A stretch of 64,000 nucleotides of DNA from Paenibacillus agaridevorans (GCF_003112455.1 NZ_BDQX01000098.1:73752-137751), one strand, 5' to 3'; shown: positions 1-8,803, numbered from the stretch's first letter. Translations and numbers: made by a program. Notes: generated from the sequence alone by a model not told the origin.

Positions 1-92
1 TCGGTTATACCAATGCCGGGACGTTTATCCGCCATTTCAAAAAAATTGCAGGTACGACGCCCACCCAGCATGTCAGGATGCAGCAGGAATAG
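1..92 (+). CDS. AraC-family transcriptional regulator, C-terminal fragment
   Basis: Only the last 29 codons lie in the window (reading frame starts at base 3, stop TAG at 90-92). The peptide contains GYTNAGTFIRHFKKIAGTTP, which matches the second helix-turn-helix of AraC/XylS regulators (the usual G-Y/F-x-(x)3-F-x-x-x-F-K-K-x-x-G-x-T-P signature). The rest of the gene is upstream. An AraC regulator next to a glycoside-hydrolase operon suggests control of sugar genes, but the ligand and targets cannot be seen here. Confidence 0.85.
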   Translation, partial: GYTNAGTFIRHFKKIAGTTPTQHVRMQQE

Positions 93-101
93 ATGTAAAA
101 A

Positions 102-130
102 AAGGGAGGCCGCGGTAAGCGGCCTCCCTT
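102..130 (-). terminator. rho-independent terminator of the phosphoesterase operon
   Basis: A perfect 12-bp stem (102-113 with 119-130) with a 5-nt loop sits between the AraC tail and the stop of the minus-strand operon. On the minus strand it is followed by a run of Ts (the complement of the A-tract at 97-103), so it terminates the leftward operon; the stem may also stop the AraC transcript. Confidence 0.85.
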
Positions 131-158
131 ATGTTCTGATCCGGTGCTGCCGGACCGA

Positions 159-1211
159 TCATACTTCAAAGATTACAATCCTGTCTTCTCCCGCTCCGAA
201 CCGGGTCATTCGCAATTCGCCTTTCGAACAATCTATACTGATGAGATCGAACGCCGTCTCGCTCGCCGTACCAACCGTCCTGTCGGGGCTTTCGGCATAA
301 TTTCGGTAGCTAACCGCGTTAAGAGTCGAAATCAGCGGAATGCCGTCTTGGTACAGCACCTGGTCGATATGGACGTGTCCGAACAGACAGGCGACAACTT
401 GATTGCGATTTGTTTTGATGACTTTCCAAATCTTCTCGCCGTTTTCGACTTCGCCGTCAACATATCCTTTAACCCCTCGCTGAATAATTGGCAGATGCGA
501 GAAAATGACGACCTTCCACTTATCGCCGTCCGGTATGTCGCTAAAATCGAACACCTTATGCTCGAACCAATCCACCTGTCTGTCCGAGAAGGCGTACTCC
601 CATTGTCCGTTTTGCTGCAGCATTCCGTCCGCTTTTACTTTGTAGAGAACATCGACGCTGTTTAGCATAACGATTCTCGTCTTTTTTACCGGAATATCGT
701 AGTAGTAATAAAGTCCGCTTTCGTTGCCTTTGTCAAATGAAACGGTTCCGTCCAAACTGCGGTAAATATCCATGTAGGCTTCGACCGGGAAAATGACATT
801 GTTCGCGCCTTTTATTTTCAGGCGAAAATCCTCAATCGAGTTGTCATCATGGTTTCCTCTCATTGGGAAGGCGGGACAACCTTGCATTCGTATCGCATCC
901 ATCAACTCCGATTGGGCCAACAGGACCTCTATTTTGGGCCCATTCTCCATGATGTCCCCCCCGATAACCATACAGTCCGATGATAGCGCTTTAGCGGCGT
1001 GTTTGACCGCAGCGGCTGCCCGCAGCTGATTGCCTCCCAGTTTATGATGGGGATCGGTGTAAAACACGATAACGACACTTCCTGTTGTCTGCGCTTGCTT
1101 AGCCCGATCGATCGTTTCGCTTAAAGGTATATGATAATAGTCCGGTAAATCAGGATATTGTTCAGCCAGATCCGCTTGGCCCCGTCCATGCTCAGACGTT
1201 TCCACTCCCAT
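159..1211 (-). CDS. calcineurin-like metallophosphoesterase (paralogue 2)
   Basis: About 350 residues with the full metallophosphoesterase signature: FYTDPHHKLGGNQ (D-x-H), GGDIMENGP (GD), GNHDD (GNHD), IFSHLPI (H) and FGHVHIDQV (GHxH). It should hydrolyse a phosphomono- or diester with two bound metals. There is no signal peptide, so it is cytoplasmic. It is a diverged tandem copy of the next gene upstream. The frame is open back to 1304, but that would run into the upstream gene. An AAAGGAG at 1224-1230 abuts the ATG at 1223 and lies 12 nt before the ATG at 1211, so 1211 is preferred and 1223 is possible. It is the last gene of a five-gene operon. Substrate unknown. Confidence 0.85.
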   Translation of the reverse strand: MGVETSEHGRGQADLAEQYPDLPDYYHIPLSETIDRAKQAQTTGSVVIVFYTDPHHKLGGNQLRAAAAVKHAAKALSSDCMVIGGDIMENGPKIEVLLAQSELMDAIRMQGCPAFPMRGNHDDNSIEDFRLKIKGANNVIFPVEAYMDIYRSLDGTVSFDKGNESGLYYYYDIPVKKTRIVMLNSVDVLYKVKADGMLQQNGQWEYAFSDRQVDWFEHKVFDFSDIPDGDKWKVVIFSHLPIIQRGVKGYVDGEVENGEKIWKVIKTNRNQVVACLFGHVHIDQVLYQDGIPLISTLNAVSYRNYAESPDRTVGTASETAFDLISIDCSKGELRMTRFGAGEDRIVIFEV

Positions 1212-1236
1212 CCGTTCATTCATCTCCTTTCTTGTT

Positions 1237-2223
1237 TTAGATGCGGATGCTTCTGTCCTCTCCTGCTCCGAAGCGGATGATCGAAAGTTCATTTTTTGCC
1301 TCATTTAAGCTGACAATATCGAATGCCGTTTCGGATGCCATATCTATTAATCTCCCGTAAGTGGCCGCATTAAGAGTAGAAATCATCGGAATGCCGTCTC
1401 TCACCAATACTTGATCGCAATGGACATGGCCGAAAAAACAAGCCGCGACGTGCTTTTGATTTCTTCTAATGATATCCCACATGGCTTCCCCATTAGCTAC
1501 ATCATGATCAACGCCTTCCAAGCCGTCCTGGATAATCGCGACATGTGAAAAAATCAAAACTTTCCATTCATCGCTGCTCGGCTGCCGGCCAAAATCGAAA
1601 ACTTTGCGTTCGACCCAATCCAGCTGTCTTTCGGAAAAAGCGTATTCCCATTGTCCGTTATGCTTAAGCTCCCCGCTGTCAGCAGTCTGGTACGGAATAT
1701 CGATACTGTTTAAAATGGCGATTCTCGTCTTTTTGCCGGGAATGTCATAGTAGTAATATAAGCCGCATTCGTTTCCTTTATCGAAGACTACTTTGCCCTC
1801 CAATGGTTTAAGCCAGTCCTCGTAGGATTGTTGCGGAAAAATGACATGATCCACGCCGCCCGTTTTTAGGTGAAAGTCCTGAATGGAATTGTCGTCATGA
1901 TTGCCTTTCACCGGAAATACGGGACATTCCCGCACCCGAAGCGCATCAAGGATTTCCATTTGCGACCGTTCGACCTCCTCTTTCGGGCCGTTTTCGCTGA
2001 AATCTCCTCCGCATACGATCGCATCTACAGAAATGTTTTGCGCCAGCTGCCGGATGACCGCCGCCGTGCGAAGCTGATTGCCCCCGGGCATGTGATGCGG
2101 ATCCGTGTAAAAAACAACTCGAACCGTCTGTTCATTTTGATCCTTCATCGTTCGCCTAATGGCTTGCGAAACCCAATACTCGTAATATTCCGGTATATCG
2201 TTGTTGAACTGATTTGTGCTCAA
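1237..2223 (-). CDS. calcineurin-like metallophosphoesterase (paralogue 1)
   Basis: 328 residues, cytoplasmic. Metal ligands are visible: D41-x-H43 in FYTDPHHMPGG, GGD at 72-74, GNHD at 107-110, SH at 226-227 and GHVH at 265-268. It shares most of its length with its downstream neighbour, so the pair arose by tandem duplication. The start is TTG at 2223 with a strong AAGGAGG site about 8 nt upstream. This TTG overlaps the TGA of the phosphodiesterase gene (TTGA), which implies translational coupling. The neighbourhood of a GH36 enzyme and an alkaline-phosphatase-fold enzyme points to breakdown of a phosphorylated glycoside or phosphodiester; this is inference. Confidence 0.88.
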   Translation of the reverse strand: MSTNQFNNDIPEYYEYWVSQAIRRTMKDQNEQTVRVVFYTDPHHMPGGNQLRTAAVIRQLAQNISVDAIVCGGDFSENGPKEEVERSQMEILDALRVRECPVFPVKGNHDDNSIQDFHLKTGGVDHVIFPQQSYEDWLKPLEGKVVFDKGNECGLYYYYDIPGKKTRIAILNSIDIPYQTADSGELKHNGQWEYAFSERQLDWVERKVFDFGRQPSSDEWKVLIFSHVAIIQDGLEGVDHDVANGEAMWDIIRRNQKHVAACFFGHVHCDQVLVRDGIPMISTLNAATYGRLIDMASETAFDIVSLNEAKNELSIIRFGAGEDRSIRI

Positions 2224-3050
2224 CGGGACTCCTCCTTAAATAAACCAGAAGGCACTTTTGCAGACCATGTAACGGGCGAGTCGATTCCCAGCGCATAGGC
2301 GACGACAGCCGCTGTATCTTCAATCGCAACAGGCTCCGCTTCGGCATTCGACACGACGTTTGGACCTGCGCATCCCCAGAAAATCGTCACATCCTTCGGA
2401 TGATCGCTTCCATGGTTTTTCGGGTCCGCCCCGCCCCCGCCGTGATCGGACAGAAATATGATCAAAGTGTCTTCCAGCTTATTTTTTGCCCGAAGAATAG
2501 CAAGAATTTGACCAATCAACTCATCTGTTTCTTCTATAACCTCATGAAATAGTGTCGTGCCATAACCGAAAGAATGTCCAGCCCCGTCGATCCCGTCGAA
2601 TTGAATAAACATGAGCTTGAAATCCGGATATTGTTCAGAAAAAGCGGCTACTTCATGAACCAAATGTTTATCCGCATGGACGTTGGAGACATAGTCTGCG
2701 ACGCCCGCTTCGATAATGCCGTCATTGATCGGCTTCCACGCGCTAAACGAGGCGATAACAGCGGACGGATCCGCTTCCTTTACAAGTCGCATAAACGACG
2801 GATATGGCGAATCGATCGGATATTGGCGATGCTCCGCTCTTTCGTTGGTAAGACCGTGCAGACTCGGCTTTACCCCATGGAACATCGATCCCCAACATTC
2901 TCCGCTAATCGTGGGAAGTACTGTTTGTGCCTCGTACGTAATAAATCCGCCCTTTAAAGCTTTGTCGATATTCGGAGTGTTTGCTTGATCGATCATATTG
3001 CCGGCCCCGTCAAGACCGATGATTACTACTCTTTTCGTTGCTTGCTTCAT
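2220..3050 (-). CDS. alkaline phosphatase superfamily phosphodiesterase / nucleotide pyrophosphatase-like
   Basis: 276 residues with the alkaline-phosphatase-superfamily metal sites: IGLDGAGN (D14), a candidate nucleophile in LPTISGECWG (T47/S49), FDGIDGAGH (D155, H159), LSDHGGGG (D202, H203) and a following H-x(3)-H (H213, H217). This pattern fits type I phosphodiesterase/nucleotide pyrophosphatase proteins, although 276 residues is short for that group. It has no signal peptide, so a cytoplasmic substrate is expected. It lies 23 nt after the exporter gene and overlaps the next phosphoesterase, so all are co-transcribed. Substrate unknown; a sugar phosphodiester would fit the GH36 neighbour. 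Confidence 0.82.
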   Translation of the reverse strand: MKQATKRVVIIGLDGAGNMIDQANTPNIDKALKGGFITYEAQTVLPTISGECWGSMFHGVKPSLHGLTNERAEHRQYPIDSPYPSFMRLVKEADPSAVIASFSAWKPINDGIIEAGVADYVSNVHADKHLVHEVAAFSEQYPDFKLMFIQFDGIDGAGHSFGYGTTLFHEVIEETDELIGQILAILRAKNKLEDTLIIFLSDHGGGGADPKNHGSDHPKDVTIFWGCAGPNVVSNAEAEPVAIEDTAAVVAYALGIDSPVTWSAKVPSGLFKEESR

Positions 3051-3073
3051 TTTCTTTCATCCCCTTTTGTTCA

Positions 3074-3928
3074 TTATCCGCTTATGCCGACTACGATAAT
3101 GCCTGCCGTAATCGCCGTTGCAGTCATCAATCTTCTGATTCCATTTTTCTCTTTCAGAATCCATATTCCCAACAAAGTAGCGACAACCGTTCCGATTTCC
3201 CTGACCGGAGCGATATGGGATACCGGAGCCAGGTTCATCGCCAACAGGAATAAGAAATACGAGCCGGGCATCAGCACCGATCCGAGCAAAATCATTCCTT
3301 TATTTTTTCTCCACTCGGACAATAACGTTTTTCCGTTTACCATCGTTCGCACATTCCCCAGCATAAATCCGATGTTGGAAGCCGCTATCAGAGTAAGCGG
3401 AGTTACGTATTGCAGTGTCATTTTATCGATCAACACATACGATGTCGTGCATAACCCTACCCCTAGCGCTATCAATACGGGCATTAACTGTACCGCTTGA
3501 CCGGGATTTGAGCGTTTATTCCATTCGCTTAAACCCAATATGCCGAGCAGGATGATGGCAACTCCCGCCCATCCCCCTATGGACAATCGCTCACCCATAA
3601 AAATGACGCTAATTAAAGGAATAAGCAGTACTCCCGTTCCACGCTGAATCGGATAGACTTGGGACAAATCGCCCAGCTTATAGACCTGGGATAACATAAA
3701 TGCGTAAGCCGCTTGTGCCGCCATGGACAACAGGAGCAATAAATAGACTTGCAGCCGATACCTTTCGCTCAACAATTCCATCAATAAAATGGGAATCAGA
3801 ATGACATTTGCCGTCATGACGATCAGTGCGAGATACGCTTGCTTACTTTCACTTCGCTTGGCGAAAAAATTCCATATTGCATTCATTGTGCCTGAAATGA
3901 TGACCAACGACATCGCAATCCAAAACAT
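3074..3928 (-). CDS. EamA/DMT-superfamily transporter
   Basis: 284 residues, very hydrophobic, with about ten predicted membrane segments in two similar halves, as in drug/metabolite transporters. The conserved Q-R-G-T-G-V and PVREIGTVVATLLG stretches near the end of each half are typical. It follows the GH36 gene by 17 nt and precedes the phosphodiesterase by 23 nt. Within an operon of intracellular hydrolases it could import the substrate or export a product. DMT proteins move many small molecules, so direction and cargo are open. Confidence 0.85.
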   Translation of the reverse strand: MFWIAMSLVIISGTMNAIWNFFAKRSESKQAYLALIVMTANVILIPILLMELLSERYRLQVYLLLLLSMAAQAAYAFMLSQVYKLGDLSQVYPIQRGTGVLLIPLISVIFMGERLSIGGWAGVAIILLGILGLSEWNKRSNPGQAVQLMPVLIALGVGLCTTSYVLIDKMTLQYVTPLTLIAASNIGFMLGNVRTMVNGKTLLSEWRKNKGMILLGSVLMPGSYFLFLLAMNLAPVSHIAPVREIGTVVATLLGIWILKEKNGIRRLMTATAITAGIIVVGISG

Positions 3929-3945
3929 TCGTTAACCTTCTTTCA

Positions 3946-6081
3946 TCAACTAAATCCGAGATCAGCCTTACCTTGTTCTTCTTCCCACCGAATACTCAAC
4001 TTTAGCAGGCGGCTATCCTCGCTATCGCTGTCTTCGACTGCGATTACGATCCCAATACCGCTGCAATTCTCGTAGCCGTACGAGGAAGGAACCGAAATCC
4101 AATAATGCTCCGTCGTTCCCGGCACTCCCCGCAAATCGAGAAGCAATCGTCCGTCCTCCCAGCGTTCGTCTGCAACGCTGACCGCATCCATGCTGACATG
4201 TCTGGAGGAACCGATCAATTGCGGCCGGTTCTCGGCTTTGCACAAACCGACGATCTGACAATGCCCGAGCTCCAGTGCATCCAGCGCGATCGATCCGGTC
4301 TTTTTACCCAAATAACGCTGTTTCCAAAAATCGAACGCATGGTACGCGTCATCTGGCGCAAGCGCCAACGCTTCCAGCTCAAGCACGGTCTCCATTAGAG
4401 GCACAACCGCAAATCGGCCCGCAACGCACCACCGGCGAAATGGAAGATCAAAGTGTATCGCCCACAACGACCCAGTCGCATTCGTTTCACGCGGTTCCGC
4501 GTTCAGGCCAAGCAGAGCATAGGCGAAAGCATCATCCATTTGACGATCGCCGAGCTGCGGCAAGGACAAATCCAACGGGAAGGTCATGTCGAGCTGCCCC
4601 GTTTCTCCAGTCGTCGTTGCCAGAGACGGGATGCAACGCTGAATGGAATGAATTCTGTCCTTATCATAGAGCTCCGTATTGTCGCTGATCATCAACAGTC
4701 CGCCTGTTAACGAAACGAGCGACAGCAGCGATTGGCCCCACGCTTCCTCCGTACGCACGCATATGTAATCCGGGTCGTTTAAATAAAGGATTCGCTGAGT
4801 ATGATACCAGCGGGCTGTTTCAACCATCTGCTTGCAAATCGCCGACCAGCTCGGATTCGAATCTCCGGCGATTCTGCACGCGTCAACGATTCCCGCCGCC
4901 TCCGTCAACACGCCCCAGCAAGCGAGGAAAAAGGAATCTTCTCCAATCTGCTCCCTTGCGCACTGGAGATAGTTGCGCAAACTCGCGGATGCCTCCTCAT
5001 TTGAAAGGAGGCCGTCATTGACCGCCTTATGCAAACCGTCATACAAAAAATGACGAATTTGATCGGTTTTGAAATAACTGTACCCTTTGTCCTTTAATCC
5101 CCTGTACAGCGGCGCCACCTGCTCAGCCAACGTTTTCGGATCCGTTTTTAAGACGTTAAAAATCCACTGACCATATAAAGGATCCCCGCTGGAGTCGCAT
5201 TCAAAATATTCGCGGTTCGCTTCCACGAACTCCCGATTCGTAACCATCGCGCTTGACCAAATTCCAGCCCGAAAACCACGTCCCTTTATGCTGGATATTA
5301 ATCCGTCATGGCCATCCGGAAAGCGATGATTCGTTTGAATCCAAGCATCGGCAACGCTCCCTCCCTTTGTTGGAGGAATGTGTTCTGACTGAAAGCCGTC
5401 ATCAATCTGCATCACATTCAACCCATAAGGCTTGAAGTGGGTATCCAAAAACGCCGCAGTTTTTTCGATATCCTTGCCGGTAACACGCTGCGCGAACGCT
5501 TCCCATGAGCTCCAGCCGGTAATCGGCTGCACATTCGGACGCCATTGCCATGGACGATGATGTTCAAATTGAAGATGGCGGCGATAATACTGCATCCGTA
5601 AATTGACAATCCAAGGCTGCAAACCTCCCTGAACTTCCAATTCCGCCTGCCAATCTCCAGTTTCGTTCTGTTCCAGGCGCGATTTTGTCCACGACCAACC
5701 TGCGCCATGCCAATCGATCAGCAAATCCTGAAAAACATCGTAAATCCCGTTAACCCCTTTAAGCAAAGGTTTGCCGATCTGACCCAGTATCGCCTGGCCT
5801 TTAACCGCTCTTTGCGGCCGCATGTTGAGCGCCTCCTTACTTAAATGAATGTTGACTTTGACCAAAGCAGGCTTATCCAAAGCAACATATATTTGCTGCA
5901 CAAACGGGCTGCTCTGTATATTGCCGTTAGAAGCTTCACGATAGTACGGTTTTGCCCCCTCCGGAATAAAAATCGAGAGCAAAGGTTTACCATTATAGTC
6001 ATAGTGCAGACAATGCTCGTTTTCTTCCCATCTGTGCGACGCATGAGCGACGGGCGGTTCCTTTTCAAATGTCGATTTCAT
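3946..6081 (-). CDS. GH36-family alpha-galactosidase / raffinose-synthase-like glycoside hydrolase
   Basis: 711 residues. The catalytic barrel begins at GWSSWEAF (about 190-197), followed by MQIDDGFQ (225-232) and FRAGIWSSAMVTN. The nucleophile is in YFKTD (D341) and the acid/base is likely D408 in RIAGDSNPSW, the GH36 arrangement. An N-terminal beta domain fills residues 1-180 and a C-terminal beta domain the end. The group includes alpha-galactosidases and plant Sip/raffinose-synthase relatives, so exact specificity is uncertain. There is no signal peptide. The frame is open to a TTG at 6084, but the ATG at 6081 has GGAGGT six bases upstream and was chosen. It is the first gene of a five-gene operon. 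Confidence 0.85.
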   Translation of the reverse strand: MKSTFEKEPPVAHASHRWEENEHCLHYDYNGKPLLSIFIPEGAKPYYREASNGNIQSSPFVQQIYVALDKPALVKVNIHLSKEALNMRPQRAVKGQAILGQIGKPLLKGVNGIYDVFQDLLIDWHGAGWSWTKSRLEQNETGDWQAELEVQGGLQPWIVNLRMQYYRRHLQFEHHRPWQWRPNVQPITGWSSWEAFAQRVTGKDIEKTAAFLDTHFKPYGLNVMQIDDGFQSEHIPPTKGGSVADAWIQTNHRFPDGHDGLISSIKGRGFRAGIWSSAMVTNREFVEANREYFECDSSGDPLYGQWIFNVLKTDPKTLAEQVAPLYRGLKDKGYSYFKTDQIRHFLYDGLHKAVNDGLLSNEEASASLRNYLQCAREQIGEDSFFLACWGVLTEAAGIVDACRIAGDSNPSWSAICKQMVETARWYHTQRILYLNDPDYICVRTEEAWGQSLLSLVSLTGGLLMISDNTELYDKDRIHSIQRCIPSLATTTGETGQLDMTFPLDLSLPQLGDRQMDDAFAYALLGLNAEPRETNATGSLWAIHFDLPFRRWCVAGRFAVVPLMETVLELEALALAPDDAYHAFDFWKQRYLGKKTGSIALDALELGHCQIVGLCKAENRPQLIGSSRHVSMDAVSVADERWEDGRLLLDLRGVPGTTEHYWISVPSSYGYENCSGIGIVIAVEDSDSEDSRLLKLSIRWEEEQGKADLGFS

Positions 6082-6373
6082 CAAGCGACCTCCATATACA
6101 ACTATTAGTTGCGCACTGATAAATATCTCTACACTGCTATGCTAAGCATGATCGTTTCGGGAGGCAACAGTCATAATTTAATCTGATAAACAAAAAAGCA
6201 GAGACGGTATTTTCAGTTTTTCATATGGCAGTCAAATCTTTATCCGGACGACGATTAACCCACGTTTTCGTAACGATCTTAAAAACGACAAATTGTTGAA
6301 GCTCCGGTCTCATGCTAGTTTAAAAAACAGGAGGATTGTAAGGAGGGACAATTCCGACATACAATGCTTAACG

Positions 6374-8323
6374 ATGAGGTCAGAGAGGATGATCACGAAG
6401 ACCATGCATGAAAATGATAACGTTATCTTATTAGAAAACGGCGGCACAAAAATTTTTCTGGACAAGAAAAGTTTAAGCGTACGCGTCGAGACGGAAAATG
6501 TCTCATGGGAAACCGTTTCCGGGGCGGCGAGTTTCGCCGTCGGATACGAACATGCCGATCGGTTTTTGATTTCACTTAATCAAGCTGAGAACAAACAGTT
6601 TTCTCCTATCGACTCGGGTTTCCTTCAAGGCGTCCGCATTCAGCTTGGCCCATTTTCCAGCAACGGCAAAATAATCGGAGTTCAAGCAGATGTTGCCGTC
6701 CTGCTAAACACCCACAGCGGCGAACTCGTTTTTGAAGTCCATGGGATCAGCGGCGGAACGGAAAATGAGGTCTCCGAAGTCATTTGGCCGGGATCATTTG
6801 CCTTTTCCGGCGATCGGGAGATCGACTATACGGTCGTACCCGCTATGCAAGGCTACCTGATTCCGGCAAATTGGCAGAAGCCGATTCGGCGATACCATAA
6901 AGGATTGATGTTCGATCGGGATGCCTATATGCCATGGTGGGGACAGGTCAAGGAGGGCAACGGATATTTGGCCATCATCGACACGCCTAATGATGCGCGT
7001 CTCACCGTGGAGCACGTCCCTTGTGTTCACACCCATGCGGAAGTCGTATGGATTCATTCGCTTGAACGCTTTGACTATACCCGTAAGCTGCGTGTCCGAT
7101 TCGCTAAGGATATGAACTATGTCGGCATGGCCAAAATGTATCGTCAATATGTACGAAGTTTAGGCAAGTTACGTACGTTGGCGGAAAAGCAGCTTCGAAA
7201 TCCAAAACTGTCGGAATTAATGGGCTCGGCCGTCGTACACACAAGCGTACATACTCGCATAGCGCCGGAATCTTATTACTTCGATAAGGAGCATCCCGAG
7301 AAAAACGATTTTGCCGTTCCTTTCGAAGAGAGAGCCTTGCAGCTCGCGGCGCTCCAGGAAAAATACGCCGGCAAGCTCTATGTCCACATAGATGGTTGGG
7401 GACGCAACGGCTACGATAATCTCCATCCCGACGTGCTTCCGCCAAGCCCGAAAGGCGGAGGCTGGGAAGGCATGCGGAAACTCCAGGAGGTGTGCAGAGA
7501 TCAACATATTTTATTAGCCTTGCACGACAATTATCGGGACTTCTATTACGATGCCGATTCTTACAGCCCCGAGCTGACAATTAAACATCGGAACGGCGAA
7601 CAGGAATTTTGCGATTATTGGGCGGGAGGAGCTCACAGCTGGCTTTGCACAACATTGTCCAAAGGTTATTTAGAACGCAATCACGATAAACTTAATGAAA
7701 ACGGCATATATCCGGATGGGGTTTATATCGATGTGTTCGCCGTAGTACCTGGCGATGAATGTTATGATCCGAGACATCGGATGACAAGAACGGAGTGTAT
7801 GACTTACCGTGCCTCCTGCTTCGAAGAGATCCGTTCCAGAGGGATGATCATCAGTTCGGAGGAACCAACCGATTGGGCCGTGCCTTATCTGGATCTGGTC
7901 CATCATGCTCCATATGCCCTTTATCCCGGCCCCGGAGAAGGCCCGGCTATCGGCATTCCTACACCGTTGTTCTCCCTTGTTTATCATGACGCGATCGTCG
8001 TGCCGTGGTCCTTGGATAGAGGAGCCTGGGGAATTCCGGAGACGGATCTCGGTCTGCTTCATGGGCTGTTGAATGCCGGCGTTCCTTATTTGCCCATCCA
8101 GCCTTCGGACAACGAAATTCCGATCGTCAAAACAATGGCCCGGCTCCATCAGCTTATAGGATCGCTTGAAATGACGAACCACGAATTTATGGACGGAAGC
8201 TGGCGCAAGCAACGCACTACGTTTGCAGACGGTACGATCGTCGAGGTCGATTTGGACGGTGACCGTTATACGATTCAAATGGCGGACGGTGAACTCATTT
8301 CGGAGGCAGCCGTTCATTTGTAA
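6374..8323 (+). CDS. glycoside hydrolase-like TIM-barrel protein (DUF5696/GH101-GH129 type)
   Basis: About 649 residues, divergent from the GH36 operon. An N-terminal beta-sandwich (to about 260) is followed by a barrel with YVHIDGWGRNGYDN, LLALHDNYRDFYYD, GVYIDVFAV and ISSEEPTDWAVPYLD, resembling the catalytic barrel of endo-alpha-N-acetylgalactosaminidase relatives and proteins labelled DUF5696. The Asp of GVYIDVFA and the Glu pair of SSEEP are candidate catalytic residues. No signal peptide is visible, so it is predicted cytoplasmic. The frame is open from a TTG at 6293. In-frame ATGs at 6374, 6389 and 6404 all have poor ribosome sites, so the start is uncertain; homologues probably begin near MHENDNV (6404). 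Confidence 0.7.
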   Translation: MRSERMITKTMHENDNVILLENGGTKIFLDKKSLSVRVETENVSWETVSGAASFAVGYEHADRFLISLNQAENKQFSPIDSGFLQGVRIQLGPFSSNGKIIGVQADVAVLLNTHSGELVFEVHGISGGTENEVSEVIWPGSFAFSGDREIDYTVVPAMQGYLIPANWQKPIRRYHKGLMFDRDAYMPWWGQVKEGNGYLAIIDTPNDARLTVEHVPCVHTHAEVVWIHSLERFDYTRKLRVRFAKDMNYVGMAKMYRQYVRSLGKLRTLAEKQLRNPKLSELMGSAVVHTSVHTRIAPESYYFDKEHPEKNDFAVPFEERALQLAALQEKYAGKLYVHIDGWGRNGYDNLHPDVLPPSPKGGGWEGMRKLQEVCRDQHILLALHDNYRDFYYDADSYSPELTIKHRNGEQEFCDYWAGGAHSWLCTTLSKGYLERNHDKLNENGIYPDGVYIDVFAVVPGDECYDPRHRMTRTECMTYRASCFEEIRSRGMIISSEEPTDWAVPYLDLVHHAPYALYPGPGEGPAIGIPTPLFSLVYHDAIVVPWSLDRGAWGIPETDLGLLHGLLNAGVPYLPIQPSDNEIPIVKTMARLHQLIGSLEMTNHEFMDGSWRKQRTTFADGTIVEVDLDGDRYTIQMADGELISEAAVHL

Positions 8324-8343
8324 TAAGGATGCGGATAACGCGG

Positions 8344-8399
8344 AAAGCTGTCCCCATAGTAGAGAATTCTACACCAGGGACAGCTTTCTTCGTTTTTTT
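8344..8399 (+). terminator. strong terminator between convergent genes
   Basis: An 11-bp stem (8344-8354 with 8377-8387) with an inner small hairpin is followed by CTTCG and a T-run to 8399. It ends the TIM-barrel gene and, through the symmetric stem, can also serve the convergent small minus-strand gene whose stop is at 8398. Confidence 0.85.
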
Positions 8400-8706
8400 A
8401 AGCTTTTATCTGATAATGAGCGGTTGTAATCGGTCCTTTATTGCCTTGCGTGTCAATTGCATACATTTCGATGTCGTACACTCCCGGAGGCGCTTCCCAA
8501 GGGATGACATACGACCATGAGAACAAGCGGTCTCCTTCCCGCTTCATCGCGTCGTATATACCATAATCCGATATTCGCATGATCGATCTCTCCAACGCCT
8601 CGCCGCTGTTGCCGGCATCGCCATACTCGATCTGCAGCTTAACCCTCTCTCCGCGTCGCCCGATCTTCGGATCGAACGTCACTTTGGCTTCATTAGCAAT
8701 ACTCAT
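8398..8706 (-). CDS. small Ig-like beta-sandwich protein, unknown function
   Basis: 102 residues. The alternating hydrophobic pattern with VKLQIEYGD, WEAPPGVYDIEMYAIDTQGN and a final TTAHYQIK looks like a single bacterial Ig-like/fibronectin-type beta-sandwich, a fold common in carbohydrate-active enzymes as an accessory module. There is no signal peptide and no catalytic motif. The gene is transcribed divergently from the GH5 enzyme, and both promoters carry the same palindromic operator, so they form one regulon. A role as a stand-alone sugar-binding or chaperone-like partner of the GH5 enzyme is a guess. Confidence 0.65.
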   Translation of the reverse strand: MSIANEAKVTFDPKIGRRGERVKLQIEYGDAGNSGEALERSIMRISDYGIYDAMKREGDRLFSWSYVIPWEAPPGVYDIEMYAIDTQGNKGPITTAHYQIKA

Positions 8707-8732
8707 TTTATCACCCTCGCTTTTTTATTTGT

Positions 8733-8746
8733 ACTGACTAGTCAGT
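8733..8746. promoter_or_regulatory. palindromic operator O1 (TetR-type) for the minus-strand gene
   Basis: ACTGACTAGTCAGT is a perfect 14-bp palindrome three bases after the minus-strand -10. The same 14 bases recur at 8837-8850. A TetR-family gene lies downstream at 10429, and palindromes of this size over a start site are the usual TetR-family targets. Binding is inferred. Confidence 0.8.
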
Positions 8747-8749
8747 TCA

Positions 8750-8779
8750 ATCATAGAGGGGGATTGCATTTCGTGTCAA
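8750..8779 (-). promoter_or_regulatory. sigma-A promoter of the small Ig-like gene
   Basis: On the minus strand TTGACA (8779-8774), an 18-nt spacer and TATGAT (8755-8750) form a good vegetative promoter. Operator O1 begins three bases past the -10, where it would block open-complex formation when occupied. Confidence 0.75.
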
Positions 8780-8803
8780 TAGGGTAAACAAAAATATTAA
8801 GAA

